This document shows, in pieces, positions 34,353 to 43,174 of a stretch of 64,000 nucleotides of DNA. Below the pieces are notes generated by a model. The model ran no database searches. It worked only from the letters and a program-made list of their open reading frames with translations, and was not told the DNA's origin. The number at the start of each line of letters is the position of its first letter. The stretch's first letter is position 1. Source of the stretch: Chitinophagales bacterium (lineage in GTDB: Bacteria; Bacteroidota; Bacteroidia; Chitinophagales; Chitinophagaceae); the NCBI GenBank assembly GCA_013297995.1, contig JAAFJB010000003.1:1-64000 (forward strand), read 5' to 3'. The position numbers and the translations under genes were made by a program.

Positions 34353-35768
34353 ATGGAAATAATACATATAAGTGCAGAATGTTATCCCGTAGCAAAGGCA
34401 GGCGGGTTGGGAGATGTAGTAGGTGCTTTGCCTAAGTACCAGTGTAAAGCTGGGGATATTGCCAAAGTAATCATGCCTATGTATAGAACCCAATTCTTGT
34501 ATGAGAATGATTGGCAGGTAGATTTTAAGGGGAGTGCCAATTTGGGGAACTGGTATTTTGAATTTACTATTATAAAAGAAGCTACCAATAAATTGGGGTT
34601 TGATTTATTCTTGGTTGATATTAATGGCTTGCTCGATCGTCAAAAAATTTATGGATACGAAGATGATGCAGAACGTTTTACCGCTTTTCAAATAGCTGTA
34701 GTGAGCTGGATAAGTAGTTGGGAGCATAGTCCCGATATAGTTCATTGTCACGACCATCATACCGCACTAATTCCTTTCATGATGCAGCACTGCTATGCAT
34801 TTCAGCACCTTGCTGCTATACCAACCGTGCTTACCATTCACAATGCTCAATACCAAGGTTGGATGGGATGGGATAAGAGTTTGTATATACCACGTTGGGA
34901 TTTGTGGAAACGAGGGTTATTAGATTGGGCGGGGAATATTAATCCCTTGGCTGCTGGAATTAAATGTGCAGGAAAAGTAACCACCGTGAGTACAAGTTAT
35001 AAAGATGAATTGCGCGTAAAAGCAAATGGGTTGGAGAATTTATTTGAGTTTGAGAAGGGCAAATGTGAAGGAATTTTAAATGGTATTGATACGCAAATCT
35101 GGAACCCTGCAACAGATCCTTATATACAGTTTGGATTTACGTATAGGTCTGTTGCTACAGGAAAAGCCAAAAATAAAAAAGTATTGTGTGATCAATTTGG
35201 GCTTGATATCAACCTGCCTCTTTTTGTTTTTATTGGAAGAATGGTAGGTGAAAAAGCGGCGGACTTACTACCAGATGCAATTAAAACTGCCATTTATTAT
35301 GGCAATAAAAATGCTTGTTTTCTAGTGTTAGGCAGTGGTGAATTGTTGGTAGAGCAGGCGTTTCAGCAGATGATTGGGGATTATCCAGGGGTGTTTAATG
35401 CATCTATAGGATACAATGAGGCGCTTAGCCATCAAATGTATGCTGGAGCAGATTTTTTATTAATGCCGAGCAGGGTAGAGCCCTGTGGGTTAAATCAATT
35501 GTATGCAATGCGGTATGGAACCATACCTGTGGTAAGAAGAACAGGAGGGTTAAAAGATACCGTAGTGGATATGGGGGATATTGACGGGTTTGGAATTCAA
35601 TTTAATGAGGCCAGCATCAGTGATATAAATTATTCCATTGGAAGGGGCATTTCTGTATTCCAAGATAAAGTACATTTAGCTTGGATGCGAAAATTTATGA
35701 TGCAAATTGACCATAGTTGGGAACAAACCGTTGACAAATACAAAACGGTGTATAAGAGTTTGCAATAA
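34353..35768 (+). CDS. glgA: Glycogen synthase, GT5
   Basis: Transfers glucose from ADP-glucose to the growing alpha-1,4-glucan. The ADP-glucose site Lys-x-Gly-Gly-Leu is intact in VAKAGGLGDVVGALPK at residues about 14-29. The first domain also has IVHCHDHHTALIPFMM, and the C-terminal domain has FIGRMVGEKAADLL and the Glu-bearing MPSRVEPCGLNQLYAMRYG followed by RRTGGLKDTV. The 471-residue length is normal. glgC follows 42 bases later on the same strand. This is the functional glycogen synthase, unlike the half-length protein at 8721. Confidence 0.96.
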   Translation: MEIIHISAECYPVAKAGGLGDVVGALPKYQCKAGDIAKVIMPMYRTQFLYENDWQVDFKGSANLGNWYFEFTIIKEATNKLGFDLFLVDINGLLDRQKIYGYEDDAERFTAFQIAVVSWISSWEHSPDIVHCHDHHTALIPFMMQHCYAFQHLAAIPTVLTIHNAQYQGWMGWDKSLYIPRWDLWKRGLLDWAGNINPLAAGIKCAGKVTTVSTSYKDELRVKANGLENLFEFEKGKCEGILNGIDTQIWNPATDPYIQFGFTYRSVATGKAKNKKVLCDQFGLDINLPLFVFIGRMVGEKAADLLPDAIKTAIYYGNKNACFLVLGSGELLVEQAFQQMIGDYPGVFNASIGYNEALSHQMYAGADFLLMPSRVEPCGLNQLYAMRYGTIPVVRRTGGLKDTVVDMGDIDGFGIQFNEASISDINYSIGRGISVFQDKVHLAWMRKFMMQIDHSWEQTVDKYKTVYKSLQ

Positions 35769-35810
35769 AATGACTAATTTTCAGCACCTAAAAAATTCCA
35801 ATTTAATCAT

Positions 35811-37094
35811 ATGACTAGTTTTTCAAAATCAGTTTTAGCAGTAATTCTAGGTGGTGGCGCTGGCACAAGGTTGTTTCCGCTAACAGCAAGTAGATCAAAG
35901 CCCGCAGTGCCAATAGCTGGTAAATATCGGTTGGTAGATATACCAATCAGCAACTGTATAAATAGCGGCATCAATAGAATGTTTGTACTTACCCAGTTCA
36001 ACTCGGCCTCTTTAAATAAGCATATTAAAAATACCTACCATTTTAGTGCATTTAGTACGGGCTTTGTAGATATACTTGCAGCAGAACAAACTCCAGATAA
36101 TCCGGGGTGGTTTCAAGGAACTGCCGATGCAGTGCGGCAATCACTTCGCCATATCTCTAATTTAGAATACGATTATATTCTTATTCTTAGTGGTGATCAG
36201 CTTTACCAAATGGATTTCAGTGAGATGCTTACTTCACATATAAAGAACAGTGCAGATATTTCCATTGCAACCATTCCCGTGAACGAAAGAGATGCCCCAG
36301 AATTTGGAATACTTAAAACCAATGAAGAAAATCTGATTAGTTCGTTTATTGAGAAGCCCAACAAAGAAATTCTACCAGATTGGTCCAGCGATACAGGTAT
36401 TGAGATGCAAAATTCAGGAAGAAATTACCTAGCATCAATGGGGATATATATATTCAATAAAAAAATTCTTGATAAGCTACTAAATTTGGCGCATCCAAAT
36501 GCCACCGATTTTGGCAAAGAAATTATACCAGATTCTATTGAAAACTATAAAGTATCTAGCTTTCAATATGATGGCTACTGGACTGATATTGGGAATATCT
36601 ATTCTTTTTATGAAGCCAACCTTGCACTTACGCAAGAAATGCCTCCTTTTAATTTGTTTGATAATCAAAAAACAGTGTATACCCGTGCTCGAATGTTGCC
36701 TCCTGCAAAAATTAGTGGCACTACTTTAGAGAAAACAATTATTGCAGAAGGCTCTATTATACATGCCAGTAGAATTGAGCAGAGTGTGGTTGGAATACGT
36801 TCTAGAATTGGCTTGGGCACCACAGTAGTTACTACCTATATTATGGGCAACGACTACTATGAAACCATTGATGAAATGGAGGCCAATACTAATAAAGGGT
36901 TGCCTAAGATAGGAATTGGAGAAAGGTGTTATATTAAAGACGCTATAATTGACAAGAATTGTCGCATAGGAAACGATGTAAGAATTAATGGTGGTAAGCA
37001 TCTGGCCAATACTGATCATCCATTATACACCGTTAAAGATGGAATAGTTGTGGTGAAAAAAACCGCCATTTTGCCAGATGGATTTGTAATATAA
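35811..37094 (+). CDS. glgC: Glucose-1-phosphate adenylyltransferase
   Basis: Makes ADP-glucose, the committed step of glycogen synthesis. The N-terminal pyrophosphorylase signature is AVILGGGAGTRLFPLTASRS, followed by SKPAVPIAGKYRLVDIPIS. GWFQGTADAVRQ, the catalytic SGDQLYQMD and SFIEKPNKE are further hallmarks, and the C-terminal third is a left-handed beta-helix (KDAIIDKNCRIGNDVRING). Length 427 is standard. It is downstream of glgA and probably co-transcribed; it converges with the GLPGLI gene five bases after its stop. Confidence 0.97.
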   Translation: MTSFSKSVLAVILGGGAGTRLFPLTASRSKPAVPIAGKYRLVDIPISNCINSGINRMFVLTQFNSASLNKHIKNTYHFSAFSTGFVDILAAEQTPDNPGWFQGTADAVRQSLRHISNLEYDYILILSGDQLYQMDFSEMLTSHIKNSADISIATIPVNERDAPEFGILKTNEENLISSFIEKPNKEILPDWSSDTGIEMQNSGRNYLASMGIYIFNKKILDKLLNLAHPNATDFGKEIIPDSIENYKVSSFQYDGYWTDIGNIYSFYEANLALTQEMPPFNLFDNQKTVYTRARMLPPAKISGTTLEKTIIAEGSIIHASRIEQSVVGIRSRIGLGTTVVTTYIMGNDYYETIDEMEANTNKGLPKIGIGERCYIKDAIIDKNCRIGNDVRINGGKHLANTDHPLYTVKDGIVVVKKTAILPDGFVI

Positions 37095-37099
37095 TTCCG

Positions 37100-37843
37100 T
37101 TAGAGACTGGCATTCCAAATTCGTCTTACACCATCTTTGCCCCAATCTTTTACTCCTTTTTCCAACTCGGTAATGAGTTGTGTACGGGTTACAATTTTAC
37201 CTTTTTGTTTGGGATTCATTTCTAACGGGGTAGGATTAGTTAATTCAAGTTTGGTAGCGAACCAGGTTGTGTACAGGCGAGGTATGGCCAAGCCAAGAAT
37301 TAGACCAGGTAAACCATTAAAACTTTCTGGACCGGCATTTACGGGAATTTGATCGGTATAAAATGCAACCACATACACAGAATCACAAATTTTAGTTACT
37401 GCTTTTCTACATTCAAAACCAGCAATCTCTCTAATTTCCTCAGAAATTTTCCATTCTAAATGGCGAATAGAATCTTTCACCAAATAAGTATTTTCAAAAA
37501 TATCTTTTTGGCTGCTAAAATTACTGCTAAGAAAATCTGTTACAGAAATATCAGTTTCTGAGGGCTTCCCACCCCACATCATGTATCTATTGGTTGGGTT
37601 TTCTTTTGCCAATTTGTAAACAGATTTAGTTGTGTTAAATTTCAACTCATATAAGTCACTCACAAATTTTGGAATTACTTTCATTCTTTCTGCATTCCAA
37701 ATATTATCGGCTTCATCCTCAAAAGGCTTATGCTGGTTGATTTTCTTTTCGTATTCTACTTTGCCTTGGGTAATGAATTGAACTTGTGATTTTACCAATA
37801 ATGCACAAGCAAAAAATGCGATGGTTATAATTGTTTTTTTCAT
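37100..37843 (-). CDS. GLPGLI family secreted protein
   Basis: Exported protein of 247 residues named for the motif seen here as FNGLPGLILGLAIPRLYTTW. The signal peptide is MKKTIITIAFFACALLVKSQ. GLPGLI proteins are Bacteroidota-specific, of unknown function, and commonly lie next to a TonB-dependent-receptor-like barrel, as here. I place the start at the ATG at 37843, one base beyond the stop of the upstream barrel gene; a longer frame to 37873 would overlap that gene and displace the signal peptide. The pair is therefore a tight operon. Confidence 0.9.
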   Translation of the reverse strand: MKKTIITIAFFACALLVKSQVQFITQGKVEYEKKINQHKPFEDEADNIWNAERMKVIPKFVSDLYELKFNTTKSVYKLAKENPTNRYMMWGGKPSETDISVTDFLSSNFSSQKDIFENTYLVKDSIRHLEWKISEEIREIAGFECRKAVTKICDSVYVVAFYTDQIPVNAGPESFNGLPGLILGLAIPRLYTTWFATKLELTNPTPLEMNPKQKGKIVTRTQLITELEKGVKDWGKDGVRRIWNASL

Positions 37844-37844
37844 A

Positions 37845-40628
37845 TTAAAATCCACTATTTGAAGGGTTGCCATTTTTGCTGAAATTCCAAATTAAAGAGC
37901 ATAAGAAAAATCGTTGTATATTTTGATTGGTTGTTTCAGAAACAAAGTTGCTGTTTACATTTCTATTAATGCCAAGGTTCTGGTTGAACAAATCGCTAAC
38001 GGCTGCTTTTACTTCCCATTTATCGTTTTTAGAAATCACTTTTCTAATAGAAGCTCCCACTATATAAATATCTCTTTGATCTGCAAATACAGCTGTTTTC
38101 TGGTAAATATTGGCTTCCAAATTAAAGTCGATATAGGTCTTTATTTTCTTTAGCTTAAACTGTAAGTTGGCATAAGTGGTGTAAGACCAAAATTTAGTAA
38201 TTGCGGTAGGGCGTATAGAGCTTTTTGAATGATTGTAATTGGCATCAAAATTCACATAAAAATTAATCCATTTATCGGACCAATACCCACCATTAATACT
38301 AAAATTAAAACTTGTGTTTTCTGTAATATTGTCTATCCCATTTACTCTATTGGCAAACCTATTTTTTCTAGGGCCTGCATCAAAATTCAAATTAAAAGAC
38401 GGAATTATTTCAAAACCAAAACCTGCTTCCGCACTAATACTGTAATTGCCTGCCACATTTATAGCTTGGTTAACCCTTCTTCCAATACTGTCTACAAAAC
38501 TCGAATTTGAAATGGCATTTTCTGTTTTATTATAATTAAAACTAAAATTCATTCCCCTACTTTTTAGTACTTTATAATCTGAAGCTCTAATGCTAATAGT
38601 GTGTACAAAAGCTTGGCGTAAATTTGGATTCCCTATGGCTAAATTTAACGGATCAATATTATCTATAATTGGTTGAATTTGTGCTAGGGTTGGATTTCTA
38701 GTAGTTCCTGTATAATTAAATGTAAATCTTCTTTGTTGTTTGGGGGTGAAATTTAAACTAAGGGAAGGAATAAAGTTATTGAATATAACATTTCTATCGG
38801 TTTGCTTTTCCAGGTCTTTTAATCTATAATTTACGGTACCAATTCCTGTTCCAATAGAAAAATTAAATTTCTTTACGTTGTAACGGATGTTTAAACTTCC
38901 TGTATGCCCTGTTGTATTAAAGATGAAATTATTACTTAGTGTATCTACTAGATTTTCGTATTTGCTACTTCCTAAGTTTTTTTCGAGTGTATTTCTTTGG
39001 GCTTTGTTTTGACTAAGATTTAAACGGTAATTCATTACCAAAAAAGTGTTTTTCCAAATAGGTTCTGTATAAGTAATAGCGGACGTAATATTGGAAACAT
39101 TTTGTTTATTTATTTTTTGCTGATCTATATTGTCGCGCCTTACAAGCAATCCGGATTGGTTAAAAAAACTATTATCTGCCAACAGAAATCCATTTTCTTC
39201 TCTATTATTAAAATTCAGGTCGTTATTTAGAGAAATGCTCCTTCCTGCTTTTTTGAATTTTTTTCTATAAAATACATTGGTGTTCATGGTTCGGTTATCG
39301 TCTATATTTGCGGTGCTTCTATCTGTGGCATTAATAACAATTCCCTTATCGCTAATGGCTTGTCCTAAAAATGAAGATCGGTTGTTGCTATTTACAATAG
39401 AGCCCCTGGCAGTAATTTTAAGAGAGCTGCTAGAATCAATTTGCCATTCATAAATGCTCGTGAGTTTATTCCGTTTTTTATTACTTATTTGGTCTTGAAC
39501 ACTGGTATTTACAAAGCTGGTATCGGGTAAAATATTTTGTGTTTTATTAGTAGTAACCCCTCTTACTTCTAATTGATTAAATTGATAGGTATTGTTGGTA
39601 TTATACTTGTCTTTGTTCCACTTATTACTAAAATGCAATCCTCCTGTTGTAGAATTGGGAAAACCATTCCCCCAACTAAATTCGTCTCCATTCCAGCTCA
39701 TGCTAATGCCCCCGTCGTCGTTTACATTGGTAGACATATTGGTTTCTCCACCATAGTTTCTATTTTCATCCCAGTTTAAAGATTCAAATTTGGTGTTATC
39801 GGTGGTTAAGTAGCCAGAAATTTTTCTTTTTCCTTTAAATGCATTTCCTAAGAGTTTGCCATATCTATATCGGTCAAAATCGCTTCCAGCTTCGGCTTTG
39901 CCAAAAAATCCTTTTTTCTTGTCTTCTTTTAAAGTGAGGTTTAAGGTTTTTATTTTTTGACCATCATCAATTCCCGTAAAAACAGCTTGGTCGCTTTTTT
40001 TATCAAAAGCCTGCACTTTATCAATGGCATCTGCTCGTAAATTTTTGGTAACTACCGCTGGATCATCACTAAAAAACTCTTCCCCGTCTACCAACACTTT
40101 TTGAACCCTTTCGCCTTGGGCGGTTATTTCTCCTTTACCATTTACCTGAATGCCGGGCATTTTGCGCAACAATTCCTGAACATCAGCATTGGCACTTACT
40201 TTAAAACTATCTGCTTTGTATTCTGTGGTGTCTCCTTTCATGCGAATAGCACTTATTCTCTGGCGAACAATCACTTCTTGTAAAAGGGTGGCTTTGGTAA
40301 TAACAGCAATGGTTCCTAAGTTTTTCAACTCATTTTTTTCTACCACTATAGGATCAATATAATCGGCATATTTAGGATAACTTACCATTACAAGGTATTT
40401 GCCTGGCATTAAATTATTAAGTTCAAAACTTCCATTATTTAATGTTCTTGTAAACATTACCAATACGGAATCTTTTTGTCGCAATAATGCAATTACTGCA
40501 TTGCTCAATTGTTGTTTGCTAATGGTGTCAGTTACTATGCCTTTTATTGAGGCTTTATTTTCTTGAGCAGAAAGGGTAAAATAATTGCAACAGATTAGTA
40601 CAATCAGTAAGGTTTTTCTCAGTCTCAT
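37845..40628 (-). CDS. Outer-membrane beta-barrel protein with carboxypeptidase-like N-terminal domain (TonB-receptor-like)
   Basis: A 927-residue outer-membrane protein. After a signal peptide (residues 1-21, ending LSAQ) comes a carboxypeptidase-regulatory-like domain (ASIKGIVTDTISKQQLSNAV), then a plug-like region (SANADVQELLRKMPGIQVN with VLVDGEEFFSDDP), and a long barrel of alternating strands ending in an aromatic-rich C-terminus. This layout matches the OMP_b-brl_3 group rather than SusC, and no SusD partner is nearby. No TonB box is obvious. The GLPGLI gene follows with no gap. Substrate unknown; peptide or metal uptake or secretion are possible roles. Confidence 0.88.
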   Translation of the reverse strand: MRLRKTLLIVLICCNYFTLSAQENKASIKGIVTDTISKQQLSNAVIALLRQKDSVLVMFTRTLNNGSFELNNLMPGKYLVMVSYPKYADYIDPIVVEKNELKNLGTIAVITKATLLQEVIVRQRISAIRMKGDTTEYKADSFKVSANADVQELLRKMPGIQVNGKGEITAQGERVQKVLVDGEEFFSDDPAVVTKNLRADAIDKVQAFDKKSDQAVFTGIDDGQKIKTLNLTLKEDKKKGFFGKAEAGSDFDRYRYGKLLGNAFKGKRKISGYLTTDNTKFESLNWDENRNYGGETNMSTNVNDDGGISMSWNGDEFSWGNGFPNSTTGGLHFSNKWNKDKYNTNNTYQFNQLEVRGVTTNKTQNILPDTSFVNTSVQDQISNKKRNKLTSIYEWQIDSSSSLKITARGSIVNSNNRSSFLGQAISDKGIVINATDRSTANIDDNRTMNTNVFYRKKFKKAGRSISLNNDLNFNNREENGFLLADNSFFNQSGLLVRRDNIDQQKINKQNVSNITSAITYTEPIWKNTFLVMNYRLNLSQNKAQRNTLEKNLGSSKYENLVDTLSNNFIFNTTGHTGSLNIRYNVKKFNFSIGTGIGTVNYRLKDLEKQTDRNVIFNNFIPSLSLNFTPKQQRRFTFNYTGTTRNPTLAQIQPIIDNIDPLNLAIGNPNLRQAFVHTISIRASDYKVLKSRGMNFSFNYNKTENAISNSSFVDSIGRRVNQAINVAGNYSISAEAGFGFEIIPSFNLNFDAGPRKNRFANRVNGIDNITENTSFNFSINGGYWSDKWINFYVNFDANYNHSKSSIRPTAITKFWSYTTYANLQFKLKKIKTYIDFNLEANIYQKTAVFADQRDIYIVGASIRKVISKNDKWEVKAAVSDLFNQNLGINRNVNSNFVSETTNQNIQRFFLCSLIWNFSKNGNPSNSGF

Positions 40629-40687
40629 AAGTTCTTATTCAGCAGTTAGCTGATTTTGTTGTAAATTTCAATCATCTTTCAAAATTG

Positions 40688-40716
40688 AACTAAATTTTTA
40701 GTTATAAAATTTAGTT
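40688..40716 (+). promoter_or_regulatory. 11-bp inverted repeat just upstream of glgB
   Basis: AACTAAATTTT and AAAATTTAGTT form a perfect inverted repeat around TAGTTAT, ending 12 bases before the glgB ATG. The motif TTTAGTT occurs three times here, counting both strands. It could be an operator or a weak leader hairpin; it is very AT-rich. Confidence 0.35.
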
Positions 40717-40728
40717 AAAATATGTTTT

Positions 40729-42747
40729 ATGCCGCACTCAGATGATCAAAATAAAATTAATTCTAACTTAAGAGTGTCTAAAGCGATAAAAGTTGGAAAA
40801 AAAACTGAAAAAAAATACGAAGAACTACATTTTGTAGATTCAAATGCTCCCGTTTGGAATTATTCCTTGTTTAGCGAAGCAGATATTCGAAATTTTCAGC
40901 AAGGCACCCATTATAGTCTATATAATTATTTTGGTAATAAACAAATTACAGTATTGGGTATTAAAGGAAGCTATTTTGCGGTATGGGCACCCAATGCCAC
41001 TTTTGTTTCTGTAACGGGTGATTTTAACAAATGGGATAAAACAGCACATCCATTAAAAGTGCGACTAGATAATTCAGGTATCTGGGAAGGATTCATTCCA
41101 AACCTGTACGAAGGGGAGGCTTATAAGTACCATCTACATGGATTCAATGGAATTAAACTAGATAAAGGGGATCCATTCGCTCATTATTGGGAAAAGCGTC
41201 CCCAAACTGCTTCTATCACCTGGCAAACCAATTATGATTGGAGAGACGGTGATTGGATGGCCACTCGCAAAAAACACAATTCACTCAAATCACCCTATTC
41301 TGTTTATGAAGTACACTTAGCCAGTTGGATGCGTCCTGATAAAAACAACGAAGAATCTTATAATACTTATGCACAAATTGCTGCTAGATTAGTTCCCTAT
41401 GTAAAAGAAATGGGCTTCACCCATGTAGAGTTTATGCCAGTGATGGAACACCCTTTTGATGGTAGTTGGGGGTATCAGGGAACGGGTTATTTTGCACCTA
41501 CTTCACGGTTTGGAACCCCACAGGATTATGCTGCTTTGGTAGAGGCATTTCACCAAGCTGGAATTGGGGTAATTCTCGATTGGGTGCCTTCGCATTTTCC
41601 GTATGATGCCCATGGGTTATTTATGTTTGATGGCACCCACACTTATGAGTATGCTGATATGCGCAAAGGGTATCATCCAGATTGGAATTCTTATATTTTT
41701 AACTATAAGCGAGGGGAGGTAAAATCTTTTTTAATTAGTAGTGCTAGATTTTGGTGCGATCAATTTCATGCCGATGGCATTCGAGTAGATGCGGTAAGTT
41801 CTATGTTGAAACTAGATTACAGTCGCAATTTTGGGCAATGGGAACCTAATGAATACGGGGGTAATGGGAATATAGAAGCAATTGCTTTTATTAAAGAATT
41901 AAATGAAACCCTTTACCGAGATTTTCCCGACATACAAACCATAGCAGAAGAAGCTACCGATTGGCCTAGAATTAGCAAGCCTACTTTTGAAGATGGATTG
42001 GGTTTTGGAATGAAATGGATGATGGGATGGATGCATGATACATTAGACTATTTTAAACTCGATCCAGTTTTTAGGCAGTTTCAGCAAGATAAATTTTCTT
42101 TCAGTATGATGTATTTCTACGATGAAAATTTTATGTTGCCTTTGAGTCATGATGAAGTAGTACACGGCAAGAGCCCGATGTTGTATAAAATGCCTGGCGA
42201 TGAGTGGCAGAAATTTGCCAATTTACGCATGCTGTATACGTATATGTTTACCCATCCTGGGGCTAAACTTTTATTTATGGGGAATGAGTTTGGGGCAACC
42301 AGTGAGTGGAATTATAAAAGTGAATTGCAGTGGGATCTCCTACAATTTCCAAGTCACAGTGGTATGAAGTATTGTGTTCAAAAACTAAACGAACTCTACA
42401 GATCCGAACCCGGTTTGTATGAGAAGCAGTTTGAACCAGGCGGATTTGAGTGGGTAGACTTAAACCACAGAAGTGACGCTGTACTTGTATACAAAAGGAA
42501 GGGTAAAAAAGCCAAAGATGATATGTTGATAATTTTGAACGTAACGCCAACTGTTCGGTTAGATTGGGAAATTTATGTACATGGAAAAGGCAAATGGTTC
42601 GAAGTTTTTAATAGTGATAGTAAAGTATTTTGGGGAACTGGTGATGTATTCAATCCTTCTATAAAAGTTGATTTGGTAGATAAATTGTCTAAATGTTACC
42701 AGCTAAAAATTCATTTGCCTGCTTTGGGTGCTGTTGTTCTTAAATAA
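40729..42747 (+). CDS. glgB: 1,4-alpha-glucan branching enzyme, GH13
   Basis: Introduces alpha-1,6 branches into glycogen. A CBM48 domain occupies about residues 75-175 (YFAVWAPNATFVSVTGDFN), followed by the GH13 barrel and a C-terminal beta domain. The catalytic residues are visible: nucleophile D354 in DGIRVDAVSSM, acid/base E407 in TIAEEATDW, and D475 in LSHDEVVHGK, with the same spacing as in the E. coli enzyme. Length 672 fits. It is on the same strand as glgA-glgC but separated from them by two leftward genes, so it needs its own promoter; an inverted repeat lies just before the start. Confidence 0.97.
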   Translation: MPHSDDQNKINSNLRVSKAIKVGKKTEKKYEELHFVDSNAPVWNYSLFSEADIRNFQQGTHYSLYNYFGNKQITVLGIKGSYFAVWAPNATFVSVTGDFNKWDKTAHPLKVRLDNSGIWEGFIPNLYEGEAYKYHLHGFNGIKLDKGDPFAHYWEKRPQTASITWQTNYDWRDGDWMATRKKHNSLKSPYSVYEVHLASWMRPDKNNEESYNTYAQIAARLVPYVKEMGFTHVEFMPVMEHPFDGSWGYQGTGYFAPTSRFGTPQDYAALVEAFHQAGIGVILDWVPSHFPYDAHGLFMFDGTHTYEYADMRKGYHPDWNSYIFNYKRGEVKSFLISSARFWCDQFHADGIRVDAVSSMLKLDYSRNFGQWEPNEYGGNGNIEAIAFIKELNETLYRDFPDIQTIAEEATDWPRISKPTFEDGLGFGMKWMMGWMHDTLDYFKLDPVFRQFQQDKFSFSMMYFYDENFMLPLSHDEVVHGKSPMLYKMPGDEWQKFANLRMLYTYMFTHPGAKLLFMGNEFGATSEWNYKSELQWDLLQFPSHSGMKYCVQKLNELYRSEPGLYEKQFEPGGFEWVDLNHRSDAVLVYKRKGKKAKDDMLIILNVTPTVRLDWEIYVHGKGKWFEVFNSDSKVFWGTGDVFNPSIKVDLVDKLSKCYQLKIHLPALGAVVLK

Positions 42748-42865
42748 TGGTAGTGATATATTAACGAGTTTTCCACTTCACAACTTGGGTAACAATTTAG
42801 TTACAATTAATTCATAATTTATTTACGTAGGTGTTGTTGCTTGCAACTACCTATAAAACAAGCAA

Positions 42866-43174
42866 ATGAAAAAAAGAAAACAGCAGTTATTGGTTTCTTC
42901 TGCAGGAAAATTAATGCAAGAACATGCGTTTGACCATCTTTCTGATGAAAAATTAAGCAGGATGCACAGTTGCCTAAGTAAATTGAATAAAAACGCCTTA
43001 GCCACAGAGATGACTGCGGTAGAAGATGAGTTGCTAGACTTATTTGGGGAGGCTAATTTATACAATGAAACTGCTTCTCCCGCCGCTATGCAGCAATGGG
43101 TTGCCGTGATGAGTAATTTTGGAAAAAATATTATGCCTCAACAGGGTTGGTCTTTAATGGCAGAACAATACTAA
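42866..43174 (+). CDS. Small hypothetical protein
   Basis: A 102-residue, mostly helical soluble protein with a basic start (MKKRKQQLL) and an acidic middle (MTAVEDELLDLFGEA). I do not recognise a family. Support for a real gene: an ATG after a 118-base gap following glgB, codon use like its neighbours, and no competing longer frame. Its last 44 bases overlap the end of the convergent histidine kinase gene, which is unusually long for this window. Confidence 0.55.
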   Translation: MKKRKQQLLVSSAGKLMQEHAFDHLSDEKLSRMHSCLSKLNKNALATEMTAVEDELLDLFGEANLYNETASPAAMQQWVAVMSNFGKNIMPQQGWSLMAEQY

